DNA of 64,000 nucleotides, taken from the NCBI GenBank assembly GCA_022710975.1, contig JAKLGA010000016.1, positions 1 through 64,000 of the forward strand. Reading direction: 5' to 3'. Numbering within the stretch: the first letter of the stretch is position 1; each line of letters starts with the position of its first letter. The position numbers and the translations under genes are program-made. The stretch comes from Myxococcota bacterium (GTDB lineage: Bacteria > Myxococcota > B64-G9). The notes under the pieces were generated by a model, which saw only the letters and a program-made list of their open reading frames with translations, made no database searches and was not told the origin of the DNA. Positions 8,362 to 17,728 of the stretch are shown here, piece by piece.

Positions 8362-8537
8362 CCCGATCCTCGTCCCGCGGTTGTCCATGCTGCCAGTGCA
8401 GCTTAGCACACATCACCCCTCGCAGACCTGCTTGCAGGGGGACGGGACCCGGGTGCCCGTTGCCCTCCTGCCCGGGGCCTTGCGCCGCGGGTTTCAACGG
8501 GTGGAAGCTAGGTACAGATCCTCCGGGAGGGATGGGA

Positions 8538-10013
8538 ATGCACATCAGGATCGCCATCCTCGGGATTCTCCTCGCTGGCTTGGTCGCTGGCTGCGACTCG
8601 AAGTCGGAGCCGGAGCCCTGCGTCCCGGACTGCACCGGGATGCAGTGCGGGTGGGATCCCGTGTGCGACCAGATCTGCGGCACCTGCCCGTCGGACGAGA
8701 CCTGCGAGGTGGAGACCGGGCGCTGCCTGTGCGTGCCTGACTGCGCGGACCGATTCTGCGGCCCGGACCACTGCGGCGGGAGCTGCGGCACCTGCCCGGC
8801 GACGATGACCTGCAACCCCTGGATGCACTGCCAGGGCGAGGCCGGGCTGGGCCAGGCCTGCGGCCTGGGTGTGGACAGGGGCGCGGTGGTGAGCTGTACC
8901 GCGGGCCTCACCTGCGTCGACTTCATGTTCGAACCCGATACCAGGCCCTGTGAAGGGGACGGCTGGTGCACGTCCTACTTCCCGGATGGCTGGAACCCGA
9001 AGTGCATCGACGGAGGGTGCCGGGCCTCGCTGTGCGCCGCGACCTGCTCGCCAGCGAACGGCCCGGACTGGTGCCCCGCGGGCTTCGACCCGCTCTCCTG
9101 GAAGGACACCTGCGTTTGCGTGCCGACGTCCAGCTCGCCCTCGATTCCGGCCGGGGGCGACTGCACGCTGGGCCCGATCCACTACATCGGTCACAGCTGC
9201 GAGGAGGGCGACTGGTGCCTCGGCCTGCTCCGCCCGGACGGGCCGGCCTGCGACGACTACCGCGACTGCGCGGACACACTGGTGCCCGGCCCGGGCCATG
9301 ACTGCGTGGGCGGCCACTGCATGTTCGCCCGCTGCGTGGAGCCCTGCGGACCGGACTGCCCGGCGAGCTGGAGGCTCTACCAGCTCCCGAACTATCCCTG
9401 CATCTGCATGAGACCCTATCCGTACACTCGCGGACAGGGCGAGCCCTGCACCGCCAACGAGGTGAACGCCGAGGCGGGCAACTGTCACCAGGAGCTGGGC
9501 TGCATCGCGCGACCGCCCGACCCGGTCGGTGCCCCGTGCCCCCAGGGCGACGGGGACTGCCGGGCGTACTTCCCGGCGAGCTTCAACCCGGACTGCGTGG
9601 ACGGCGGTTGCGGCACGTCCGTCTGCGCCTATCCGTGCGCCGTGCTGCCCTGCGACTGTCCGGACTTCCTCCCCGTGGACATGAATGGCGAGTGCTACTG
9701 CCTGCCGAACCCCGCGGGGGTGCCCGCGGCGGCCGGTGAGCCCTGCACCTTCGGAGAGATCAACGACCCGGGCTGCCCGCTGGAGTGCGCCGAGGGCCTC
9801 TTCTGCTTCGGATTCACTCCGGAGACAGTGAACGAACCCTGTGCGACCGACGTGGATTGCCTGGCCTCGGTCTCACCGAACTGGAATCCCGACTGCGTCG
9901 AGGGCGGCTGCGGGGTCTCTTTCTGCATCGCCCCTTGTGTCGACCACGTTTGTGACGAGGGTTTCACGCCGCTGGACGAGGACTTCGGTTGCTGGTGCTA
10001 CCCGAGCCAGTAG
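8538..10013 (+). CDS. Cys-rich modular lipoprotein, array member 1
   Basis: A 491-residue lipoprotein with lipobox VAGC followed by Asp-Ser-Lys. After the anchor come one or two Cys-knot-like units (CVPDC...CG...GGSCGTC), then about four modules of roughly 85 residues with the pattern PCxxxxVNxxAGxC...CLG...PCxxxxDCxAxxxxxWNPxCVxGGCGxSxC...GxCYC. The second ATG (8538) is preferred: GGGAGGG ends 6-7 bases before it, whereas ATG 8532 almost touches it. This position also aligns with the TTG starts of the next genes. First gene of a run with 15-base gaps. Its leader is nearly identical to that of the gene at 15416. No named domain; probably an extracellular disulfide-rich protein. Confidence 0.85.
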   Translation: MHIRIAILGILLAGLVAGCDSKSEPEPCVPDCTGMQCGWDPVCDQICGTCPSDETCEVETGRCLCVPDCADRFCGPDHCGGSCGTCPATMTCNPWMHCQGEAGLGQACGLGVDRGAVVSCTAGLTCVDFMFEPDTRPCEGDGWCTSYFPDGWNPKCIDGGCRASLCAATCSPANGPDWCPAGFDPLSWKDTCVCVPTSSSPSIPAGGDCTLGPIHYIGHSCEEGDWCLGLLRPDGPACDDYRDCADTLVPGPGHDCVGGHCMFARCVEPCGPDCPASWRLYQLPNYPCICMRPYPYTRGQGEPCTANEVNAEAGNCHQELGCIARPPDPVGAPCPQGDGDCRAYFPASFNPDCVDGGCGTSVCAYPCAVLPCDCPDFLPVDMNGECYCLPNPAGVPAAAGEPCTFGEINDPGCPLECAEGLFCFGFTPETVNEPCATDVDCLASVSPNWNPDCVEGGCGVSFCIAPCVDHVCDEGFTPLDEDFGCWCYPSQ

Positions 10014-10028
10014 GTCGGAGGGATGGGA

Positions 10029-12398
10029 TTGAAGCTGCGAATGCTCCTCTGCGTGTTCCTCCTCGTCAGCGTGGCCGCCGGCTGCGACTCGAAGTCCGAC
10101 CTCTGCATACCGGCCTGCGAAGGCAGGCAGTGCGGGATCGACTCCCTGTGCGGCCAGAACTGCGGCCCCTGCCCCTTGGACGAGACCTGCGACGAGGAGA
10201 CCGGACGTTGCCAGTGCGTACCCGACTGCGCGAACCGCGCCTGCGGCCCGGACCACTGCGGCGGGAGCTGCGGGGAGTGCCAGGCGCCGCTCTCCTGCAG
10301 CCCCGAGTTCCGCTGCGAGGGCGAGGTGGGGCAGGGCGCGGCTTGCGGCAGGGGATTGCCGGGGGGCGCGATCGCGACCTGCGCCGAGGGGCTGACGTGC
10401 CTGGAGGTCGTGTTCGAGCCGGGCGCCATGCCCTGCACCACGGACGGGGACTGCCTGGCCTTCTACCAACCCGACTGGAACCCGGTCTGTGTGGCGGGCG
10501 ACTGCGTGGCCTCCCTGTGCGTCGATGGCTGCGCGGGCGGGTACGGCCTGGACTGGTGCCCGGACGGCTTCGATCCGCTCTGGGACGACGAGCGCGAGGA
10601 GTGCCTCTGCGTGCCGGTAGGAGGCTCGACCGGGCTGCTGCCTGGGTCGCCCTGCACCCTGGGGCCCGTCAACCCCGGCGCCGGGAACTGCCAGGTGGGT
10701 ACCTGGTGCTGGGCGTTCATGGACCAGGACCTGCCCACCTGCGCCGCGGAGCAGGACTGCGTGGACGCGGGGTTCGAGCTCCCGGGCCTGGACTGCGTGG
10801 CCGGGCACTGCATGGTCGCCTCCTGCGTGGAGCCGTGCACGGAGGACTGTCCTGGGTTCCAAGGCGATCCCGAGCCCTACCACTTCCCTTGCTATTGCGA
10901 CGCCAACTACCTGGGGACCCAGGCCGCGGGCGAGCCCTGCGCCTTCGAGGCGGTGAACGCCGAGGCGGGCGATTGCATCGAGGGCTTGAGCTGCCTGGGC
11001 TTGGCTCCCGACACGGAGTTGGCCCCTTGCCCGAATGGGGACTCCGACTGCAGTGGCTACACTGACCCTGGGTTGAACCCGGACTGCGTGGAGGGGGGCT
11101 GCGGGGCCTCGTTCTGCTCCGCGCGCTGCGAGGCGGACGGGTCGTGCGAGGACGGTTTCTCGCCCCAGACCGTGGGTGGCTCGTGCTACTGCATCCCCTC
11201 CCCGCTGTATTGCGACAACGTCATCCTGGGCGATCCGTGCGCCTTCGAGGATGTGGTCAACGTGGACGCCGGCCCCTGCCAGTGCGACCTGACCTGCCTG
11301 GGCACGCTACCCGATCCCCAGGGGCCGGCCTGCGCCGACGACGTGGACTGTCGGGACGCCCTCGGCGAGATCTACAACCCGGAGTGCGTGGGGGGCCGGT
11401 GCGGCACCTCCTACTGCGCGACCACGTGCCACGAGGGCGTGTGTGACTCGGGCTTCGAGCCCCAGGATTTCGGAGGCGTGTGCTATTGCGTCCCGGGGGT
11501 GCCCGTCGGCTCCCAGGACCTGGGGGATCCTTGCACCTACGGCCCGGTCAACGAAGGCGCGGGCTACTGCCTGGCCGGCCTCGGCTGTATCGGGATGGCG
11601 CCCGATCCCGTGAACGCACCATGTCCGAATGGGGACGCCGACTGCGCCGCGTTCATGGACGCGCAGTGGAATGCAGAATGCGTGGACGGCGGCTGCGGCG
11701 CGTCCCTCTGCGCAGCGCGCTGCGTGGATGGCGCCTGTCCTGACTGCGGCCCGGCCGTGACCGTCTCGGGCGAGTGCTACTGCGGCTTGATGGGGTCGGT
11801 GGACCCTGCAGACCGCGAGGCAGGGGAGGCCTGCGTCTGGGACGTGGTGAACCAGGATCCATGCATCGGGAATTGCGAAGCCAGCCTCAACTGCCTCGGC
11901 ATGGCGCCAGATCCCATAGGCATGCCCTGCGTGGCGGAGGCGGACTGCCTGGCCTTCCTCCCGGAGAGCTGGAACGTGGACTGCGTGGACGGCGGCTGCG
12001 GGGCGTCCTTTTGCTCAGAGGAATGCATCGGGGGGGCGTGCCATCCTGGGTTCGGTCCTTCCGTCCTGGCCAACGGTGATTGCTACTGCATCCCGGCAGC
12101 CAACGACACCCCGCGCTGCCCCGGGGAGCCCTGCACCTTCGTGCTGGTGAACGTCCTCGCGGGCGTGTGCGCGGAGGGGCTCGCGTGCGCGGGCGTGCTC
12201 AGCGAGGAGGGCGCCGCGCCCTGCCCGAACGGGGACGCGGATTGCCTGGCGTTCTACAACGCGGGCTGGAACCCGGACTGCACGGGCGGGCGGTGCGGGG
12301 CTTCCTTCTGCGCCGTGCCCTGCGTGGCCGGCGCGTGCGACGCGGGCCTCACGCCCGTGGACGTGGGCGGGACGTGTTACTGCAGGGCGAGCAAGTAG
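10029..12398 (+). CDS. Cys-rich modular lipoprotein, array member 2 (TTG start)
   Basis: A 789-residue lipoprotein with lipobox AAGC-DSK, a Cys-knot-like N-terminal unit and about eight of the 85-residue PCxxxxVNxxAGxC...GGCGASFC...GxCYC modules, making it the longest module array here. TTG 10029 is chosen over ATG 10023 because GGAGGG ends just before the ATG but 7 bases before the TTG, and the paralogue at 13958 has only TTG at this point. It starts 15 bases after the previous stop. A 173-bp part (11290-11462) is almost identical to part of the next gene, showing recent exchange. Function unknown. Confidence 0.85.
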   Translation: MKLRMLLCVFLLVSVAAGCDSKSDLCIPACEGRQCGIDSLCGQNCGPCPLDETCDEETGRCQCVPDCANRACGPDHCGGSCGECQAPLSCSPEFRCEGEVGQGAACGRGLPGGAIATCAEGLTCLEVVFEPGAMPCTTDGDCLAFYQPDWNPVCVAGDCVASLCVDGCAGGYGLDWCPDGFDPLWDDEREECLCVPVGGSTGLLPGSPCTLGPVNPGAGNCQVGTWCWAFMDQDLPTCAAEQDCVDAGFELPGLDCVAGHCMVASCVEPCTEDCPGFQGDPEPYHFPCYCDANYLGTQAAGEPCAFEAVNAEAGDCIEGLSCLGLAPDTELAPCPNGDSDCSGYTDPGLNPDCVEGGCGASFCSARCEADGSCEDGFSPQTVGGSCYCIPSPLYCDNVILGDPCAFEDVVNVDAGPCQCDLTCLGTLPDPQGPACADDVDCRDALGEIYNPECVGGRCGTSYCATTCHEGVCDSGFEPQDFGGVCYCVPGVPVGSQDLGDPCTYGPVNEGAGYCLAGLGCIGMAPDPVNAPCPNGDADCAAFMDAQWNAECVDGGCGASLCAARCVDGACPDCGPAVTVSGECYCGLMGSVDPADREAGEACVWDVVNQDPCIGNCEASLNCLGMAPDPIGMPCVAEADCLAFLPESWNVDCVDGGCGASFCSEECIGGACHPGFGPSVLANGDCYCIPAANDTPRCPGEPCTFVLVNVLAGVCAEGLACAGVLSEEGAAPCPNGDADCLAFYNAGWNPDCTGGRCGASFCAVPCVAGACDAGLTPVDVGGTCYCRASK

Positions 12399-12415
12399 GA
12401 TGGGGAGGGATGGGA

Positions 12416-13942
12416 TTGAAGCTGCGGACGACATTCTTCTTGCTCCTCCTCGGCAGCCTGCTCGTGGCCTGCTACTCGAAGCCCGCGCCGGATTCCTGCG
12501 TGCCGGATTGCGACGGCAGGCTATGTGGCGAAGACGGATGCGGAGGGAGCTACGGGGAGTGCGTGGCCCCCTTGACCTGCACTCCGGCCGGCCAGTGCCA
12601 GGGGCACGCCCGCATGGGCGAAGCCTGCCGGGCGTCCGAGGAGTGCGAGAGCGGCCTGTGTGTTCAATTTGGGGGCGGCGAGGGCTACTGCTCCCTCCTC
12701 GACTGCCAGGGCCCGGCCGACTGCGTGAACCAGGCCGCGGGCGAGGACGCCCTGATGTGCTGCGCGCCGGGGGACGGCCTCGGCTCGTGGTGCGAGAAGA
12801 TCATGCCCGGCTTCGCCTGCGGGGATCAGGACAAGACATGCGGCGGGTCCTGCGAGGGCCAGGGGGACTCGGCCTGCGCCCCCGGCCACCGATGCCTGTA
12901 CACTGACTGCGGCGTCTGCTCGCACCCCTGCGAGACCCAGCAGGACTGCCTCGACTGCAACTCCTCCCCGGATGCGGCTTTCATGTGCGTGCTGATCGGC
13001 GGCGGCGAATCCTTCTGTCTCACCCTGTCTGACAACACGTGCACCGCCTCCTCCCAGTGCTGCCTGGGCGATGTCTGCTCGGTCTACATCGACGAGACCG
13101 GCAACGCACTTCAGGGCTACTGCGGCTCCAGAGGCACCTTGGCGACCGGGGCCGCGTGCGACCCAGACGACGACCAGTGCAAGGGCATGTGCCTCGAGGG
13201 GCACTGCTCGGAGGCGTGCGAGACCGACGCCGACTGCCCGGGCCAGACCACCTGCAGGGGGTTCACCTTCTGCAAGGTCCAGGAGGGCACGGGCGAGTGC
13301 GCGGTGTGCACCGAGACGTTCGACGAGGTGAGGATGTGCCTCTGGACCCCGGTCGGCACCCAGCCGGCCGGTGCGCCCTGCGCCTCCGGCGCGATCCACG
13401 CCGGAGCGGGCGACTGCATGGCGGGCCTGACCTGCGTGGCCTTCGACGCCACCGACGCGCCCTGCGCGACCGTGGCGGATTGCGCGGCTGTGTTCGAGGG
13501 GAACGCCGAGTGCGTGCCCGGCACCTGCGGCGACCCGGACCACTGCGCCGCATCCATGTGCATCCCTCCGTGCGTTGTCGGACGCTGCGAGGACTGCTTC
13601 GTTGCGGTGCTGGGCGATCCCGAGGGGTGCTTCTGCTCGCCTGAGTTCACCTCCGGGGCGCCAGGGGACCCGTGCCCCTTCGGGCTGGTGAACTCGGAGT
13701 TCTGTCACGGGAGCTGCGAGGCCGGCATGACCTGCCTGGGCACGCTACCCGATCCCCAGGGGCCGGCCTGCGCCGACGACGTGGACTGTCGGAACGCCCT
13801 CGGCGAGATCTACAACCCGGAGTGCTTGGGGGGCCGGTGCGGCTACTCCTACTGCGCGACCACGTGCCACGAGGGCGTGTGTGACTCGGGCTTCGAGCCC
13901 TTCGACGAGAATGGCACCTGCTATTGTCGGCCGAGCCCGTAA
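12416..13942 (+). CDS. Cys-rich modular lipoprotein, array member 3 (TTG start)
   Basis: A 508-residue lipoprotein with lipobox LVAC. The first half differs from its neighbours, with CxxDxDC and CCxxG patterns resembling Dickkopf-like Cys-rich units. The last 200 residues contain two of the 85-residue modules shared with array members 1 and 2. Segment 13728-13900 is about 98% identical to 11290-11462. TTG 12416 follows GGAGGG with correct spacing, while ATG 12410 directly abuts it. The start is 17 bases after the previous stop. Probably a surface protein of the same system. Confidence 0.85.
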   Translation: MKLRTTFFLLLLGSLLVACYSKPAPDSCVPDCDGRLCGEDGCGGSYGECVAPLTCTPAGQCQGHARMGEACRASEECESGLCVQFGGGEGYCSLLDCQGPADCVNQAAGEDALMCCAPGDGLGSWCEKIMPGFACGDQDKTCGGSCEGQGDSACAPGHRCLYTDCGVCSHPCETQQDCLDCNSSPDAAFMCVLIGGGESFCLTLSDNTCTASSQCCLGDVCSVYIDETGNALQGYCGSRGTLATGAACDPDDDQCKGMCLEGHCSEACETDADCPGQTTCRGFTFCKVQEGTGECAVCTETFDEVRMCLWTPVGTQPAGAPCASGAIHAGAGDCMAGLTCVAFDATDAPCATVADCAAVFEGNAECVPGTCGDPDHCAASMCIPPCVVGRCEDCFVAVLGDPEGCFCSPEFTSGAPGDPCPFGLVNSEFCHGSCEAGMTCLGTLPDPQGPACADDVDCRNALGEIYNPECLGGRCGYSYCATTCHEGVCDSGFEPFDENGTCYCRPSP

Positions 13943-13957
13943 CCAGGAGGGCTGCGA

Positions 13958-14995
13958 TTGAAGCTCCGAGCTGTTCGCCTTCTGACCCTCATGGCCGCCC
14001 TGGCGCTGGCCCTGCCCCTGGGCTGCGACGAGGGCACGAGTTCACCGGACGCGGCGGTCGAGGACGGAGACGGAGAGGCGGATGCCGGGCACGACGGGGC
14101 GTCGGATGGTGTGGACGAGCTTGATGCCGCAGATGGCGCCGATGAGGCCCAGCCACTGCCCTCGGTCTGTCCGCCCTGCGTCCCGGACTGCACGGATAAG
14201 CAGTGCGGCTCGGACGGGTGCGGAGGGGAGTGCGAGAACTGCCTCGAGACCGGCCAAGGGAATGTCTGCATGGGCAACAGGTGCAGCTTTGCGGACTGGG
14301 GTGACTGCTTCACACACAAGTGCGGCCTGGATCCCATGTTTGGCACGTTGCTCTGCGGCACCTGCCCTGTGGGTTGGGACTGCAATTGGAATGTCGGACT
14401 GTGTGACTCGCCCACAGGCGAATGCAGTGGCGTGCCCGAGACCGGGCTCTGCCTGTCCGGCCGCGCGGTCACCTGCCAGGCAGGCGAGCTCTTCTACCAG
14501 GACTGCGAGTTCGAGGCCTGCCGCCTCGACCCGGCCACCCTGGAGGCCGGCTGCGAGGAGGTGCCCTGCCTGGCCCGTTGCTTCGGCCGCACCTGCGGCG
14601 ACGACGGCTGCGGCGGGAGCTGCGGGAGCTGCGCTGCCGGCCGGACCTGTCAGGCCGACCTCGGGGTGTGTGTGCCCGAGAGCGGCTGCGGGGAAGTCGG
14701 TGCGGCCGGGGAGTGCCAGGGCCACACCCTCGTGACCTGCGAGGCGGGTGCCATCCAGACCGAGGCCTGCCTTCCGGAGGGCAAGCTCTGTGTCTCTGCG
14801 GAGCCCGGAACCCGGGCGGGTTGTTGCATGCCGAAGGGCGACGAGCCCTGCGGCGACCTGCCTGCCTACAACCAGTGCGAGGGCACCTACATCCTCTCCT
14901 GCGACCACGGGGCGCTCAGGCTCGAGAACTGCCGGTGGGTTGACAGCTCGTTCTGCAAGCGCACCGGGATGCAGTCCCTGGCCTGCGGGTTCTGA
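13958..14995 (+). CDS. Cys-rich lipoprotein, array member 4 (TTG start)
   Basis: A 345-residue lipoprotein with lipobox PLGC, an Asp/Glu/Ala-rich linker to about residue 70, then Cys-knot-like units (CVPDCTDKQCGSDGCGGEC and a second with CGDDGCGGSCGSC) separated by other disulfide-rich segments. TTG 13958 is the only plausible start; GGAGGG lies 8 bases upstream and no nearby in-frame ATG exists. This start supports the TTG choice in members 2 and 3. It is the last of the four closely spaced genes. The 14996-15415 gap carries a hairpin-array repeat before the fifth paralogue. Confidence 0.85.
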   Translation: MKLRAVRLLTLMAALALALPLGCDEGTSSPDAAVEDGDGEADAGHDGASDGVDELDAADGADEAQPLPSVCPPCVPDCTDKQCGSDGCGGECENCLETGQGNVCMGNRCSFADWGDCFTHKCGLDPMFGTLLCGTCPVGWDCNWNVGLCDSPTGECSGVPETGLCLSGRAVTCQAGELFYQDCEFEACRLDPATLEAGCEEVPCLARCFGRTCGDDGCGGSCGSCAAGRTCQADLGVCVPESGCGEVGAAGECQGHTLVTCEAGAIQTEACLPEGKLCVSAEPGTRAGCCMPKGDEPCGDLPAYNQCEGTYILSCDHGALRLENCRWVDSSFCKRTGMQSLACGF

Positions 14996-15065
14996 TGACG
15001 GCGCCGCGCTCGCGGGTGCCAACCACCTGCAACGAGTTGTCCGCACGGTAGACGATTCGTTTGCT

Positions 15066-15317
15066 GACCTTCCGTGCCTGGCTCTCTCAGGAATTTCTTT
15101 TGAGGTGAAGGCAGGAGGGGAGCCTGGCTTGACTGCCTTCGAGGCCCTTCCGCTTCTACCCTCGAGGAACTGCCCTGAGTGGACCAGGTTTCCAAGCGCC
15201 TCGACGAGGCCGGGTTTCCAAGCGCCAATGGGGCGCGCAGGAAACCAAGGTTTCCAAGCACCTCTGGTGCTCAGGAAACCTTGCCCAGAGGGGGCACACG
15301 GGCGATCGGCAAACACC
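15066..15317. repeat. Hairpin-array repeat element, copy 1
   Basis: About 250 bp in the 14996-15415 gap. It opens with GACCTTCCGTGCCTGGCTCT, continues through an arm conserved with copy 2 (17729-18048), then has three GGTTTCC and two GGAAACC blocks. These form perfect hairpins: 15213-15246 (inner stem GCGCC/GGCGC) and 15246-15283 (CAAGGTTTCC/GGAAACCTTG with inner stem GCACC/GGTGC). It ends in GGGGCACACGG-CGATC-GCAAAC. No coding potential. The rest of the gap is leader for the gene at 15416. Confidence 0.8.
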
Positions 15318-15415
15318 CTGCTGCGATTCGCAGTGGCCACGCTTCAGCCCCGGGGCCTTGCACGCTGGGCGCCGGTGGGTGGAAGCTGGGGCCAGATCCT
15401 CCGGGAGGGATGGGC

Positions 15416-17695
15416 ATGCAGGTCCGCACCGCTTTCCTTGGGATGCTCGTCGCCGGCCTCCTCGCCGGCTGCGACTCGAAGCCCGAGCCTGGTCCCTGCG
15501 TCCCAGCCTGCGCCGGGATGCAGTGCGGCGACGACGGCTGCGGGGGGAGCTGTGGCTCCTGCCGGCCGGATGAGCTCTGCGACGCGAACTCCTTCTGCGT
15601 CTGCGCCCCGGACTGCGCCGGCAAGGAGTGCGGTGACAACGGCTGCGGGCAGACCTGCGGCGCGTGCCCGCCGGGCGAGCGCTGCGATCCAGGGGGTCAG
15701 TGTCAGCCGGGCTGTACACCGGACTGCGACGCCAGGGATTGCGGCGACGACGGCTGTGGTGGGAGCTGCGGCGACTGCCTGGACTGCGCCAGGGCGCCAG
15801 CCCCGGAGCGCTGCATCGTCGACCGGGGCTGGTGCGAGTGGCAGTGTTGCCCGGACTGCACGGGGCAGGAGTGCGGGTACGACGGCTGTGGGGGGAGCTG
15901 CGGCACCTGCGCGGAGGGTGAGCAGTGCAGTGAATCGGGCCACTGCGTCGAGGCGCCTTGCTGCGAAGGCCTGGAGTGCGGGCCGGATCCTTGCCTCGGC
16001 AGGAGCTGCGGGACCTGCGGGCACGCTGCGATTTGCAGCCCTCAGGGCCAGTGCGAGCCGATCGAGATCTGCCCCGACCTCTCGGGCACCTACGAGCTCA
16101 CCAACTACTGCCTCATCGAATTCTGGGGTGATGTCGTGATCGAACAGGTCGGCTGCGCGATCACCTACACCATGGACGCGGTCGAGTGCACGGGCCGGCT
16201 CGACGCGCAGCTCGATCTCGAGGTGGAGTGCGGCGGCCTGGGCTTCCCTTGCCACGGGAAGGCCAGCCTGACGACCCCCTTCTGGATCGTGTGCTCGCCC
16301 CAGTGCTCCTTCATCCTGCAGCGCCATGACCTGGGCGCGGTCTGCACCTCCCACCGGGATCCGGTCTGCACGGCCGAGGGCGAGCTGTGCGGCGTGGTGG
16401 TGAACGATGGAGGGCTGGCGACTCGCTGCGTCCGGATCCTCCCCGAGGGCCGCGAGCCCGGGTCCTTCTGCGACGAGGGGGCGGGCCTGCTGTGCGTGAA
16501 CTCCCTGTGCGTGGACCACTCCTGCGGCGCCGTGTGCGTGGACGACCTGGACTGCGTGGGCTACCCGGGGACATCGTGCCAGAACGTGCTCTACACCCTG
16601 GAAGGGGTGACCGGCTCCATCCGGAGCTGCACCCAGGTGAACGCCGGGGAGACCGCCTGCCGCCGCACCCCCGACTGCGCGCCGTCGAGGGTATGCTCCT
16701 TCCGCGCGACCGACGACGACGTGCTCGAGGTCTGCCGCCCGCCCAACCCGGGCGGCTTCCCGCCCGGCTTGGCCTGCACCCAGGGCTTCGAGTGCGAGAC
16801 CGGCCTGTGCCTGTGCGGGGCGGCGCTGTGCGCGGTCGGGGACCAGGGCTTCTGCTCGGAGCTCTGCCTGGACTCCCTCGACTGCGTGCAGGGCTCGGAG
16901 TGCGGGCCGGTGATGGTCCAGGACCTCGGCGGCGGCGCGCACGAGCTGTCCGCCTGCGTGCGCGATCCGGATCCGGACGCCTGTGGGCGGCACGCCGACT
17001 GCCCGGCTGGCCGCTCCTGCCAGGTGTTCCTCGACGCGGACGGCCTGTCGCTCGTCACCGAGTGCCAGTACGGGTCCGGCCCCGGCCACGACAACACGGG
17101 CGAAGCGTGCGCTGGCCCGACCGATTGCTTCTCCGTGTGGTGCGGGAACTGGGGCTACTGCCTGGGGGTGTGCGTCTCGGACGCCGACTGCCCCACCTTC
17201 GACACCGCCACGGCCTGCCTGACGGACGCCAACTGCGAGCTGGGCACCTTGTGCGAGGCAGGCCTGTGCCGGCGGGTGTTCGGCTGCACGACGTACGTCT
17301 TCTACCTGGGCGACGACGGCTCGGGTCAGCCGGTGTACGACACGACCAACCTGTGCAGGCCGGAGAGGCACCCCTGCGCCCTCGACGCGGACTGCCGGCC
17401 GGGCGAGGCCTGCCGGCTGGACACCAACTCGACCGCCACCGCCGCGGTCTACGTGTGCGACGCGGGCGGTCCGGGCGCCGGCCAGCTCGGAGCGAGCTGC
17501 GAGGCGGGCGCGGACGTGTGCTGGACCGGGCATTGCCTGATCGAGGGCGAGGGCGGCCCGGGCCTCGAGTACTGCACCCGGGCCTGCGTGACCGACGCCG
17601 ACTGCGAGCCCATGGACACGTACTCTTGCCAGGCCATCCGCGTGGACGTGCGCCCGGGCTTCGTGTCCTTCGTCCCGGCCTGCGCGAGGCGCTGA
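15416..17695 (+). CDS. Large Cys-rich modular lipoprotein, array member 5
   Basis: A 759-residue lipoprotein with lipobox LAGC-DSK. Residues about 25-205 are five Cys-knot-like units (CxPDCxGxxCGxDGCGGSCGxC). Residues about 215-300 form a beta-rich domain starting SGTYELTNYC with paired cysteines, resembling small beta-barrels. The remainder is a long series of CxxDADC-type disulfide units. ATG 15416 aligns with the start of array member 1 and follows GGGAGGG at 7 bases. The leader GGTGGAAGCT-GG-CAGATCCTCC is shared with 8500-8530. It is separated from the first four genes by a hairpin-array repeat, so it probably has its own promoter. Confidence 0.85.
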   Translation: MQVRTAFLGMLVAGLLAGCDSKPEPGPCVPACAGMQCGDDGCGGSCGSCRPDELCDANSFCVCAPDCAGKECGDNGCGQTCGACPPGERCDPGGQCQPGCTPDCDARDCGDDGCGGSCGDCLDCARAPAPERCIVDRGWCEWQCCPDCTGQECGYDGCGGSCGTCAEGEQCSESGHCVEAPCCEGLECGPDPCLGRSCGTCGHAAICSPQGQCEPIEICPDLSGTYELTNYCLIEFWGDVVIEQVGCAITYTMDAVECTGRLDAQLDLEVECGGLGFPCHGKASLTTPFWIVCSPQCSFILQRHDLGAVCTSHRDPVCTAEGELCGVVVNDGGLATRCVRILPEGREPGSFCDEGAGLLCVNSLCVDHSCGAVCVDDLDCVGYPGTSCQNVLYTLEGVTGSIRSCTQVNAGETACRRTPDCAPSRVCSFRATDDDVLEVCRPPNPGGFPPGLACTQGFECETGLCLCGAALCAVGDQGFCSELCLDSLDCVQGSECGPVMVQDLGGGAHELSACVRDPDPDACGRHADCPAGRSCQVFLDADGLSLVTECQYGSGPGHDNTGEACAGPTDCFSVWCGNWGYCLGVCVSDADCPTFDTATACLTDANCELGTLCEAGLCRRVFGCTTYVFYLGDDGSGQPVYDTTNLCRPERHPCALDADCRPGEACRLDTNSTATAAVYVCDAGGPGAGQLGASCEAGADVCWTGHCLIEGEGGPGLEYCTRACVTDADCEPMDTYSCQAIRVDVRPGFVSFVPACARR

Positions 17696-17728
17696 ACTAT
17701 ACCCAGGCAGCGCCGCCACTCATTGGAT

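Noticed and set aside
10023-10031. ATG starts at 10023 and 12410
   Set aside because: They abut GGAGGG with 0-1 base spacing; TTG six bases later has proper spacing and matches the only possible start in the paralogue at 13958.
15344-17719. Very long antisense open frame opposite a lipoprotein gene (also at 25801-27783 and 29758-32265)
   Set aside because: High third-position GC leaves few stops on the opposite strand; these frames are Ala/Arg/Gly-rich, have no ribosome binding sites and overlap convincing genes.
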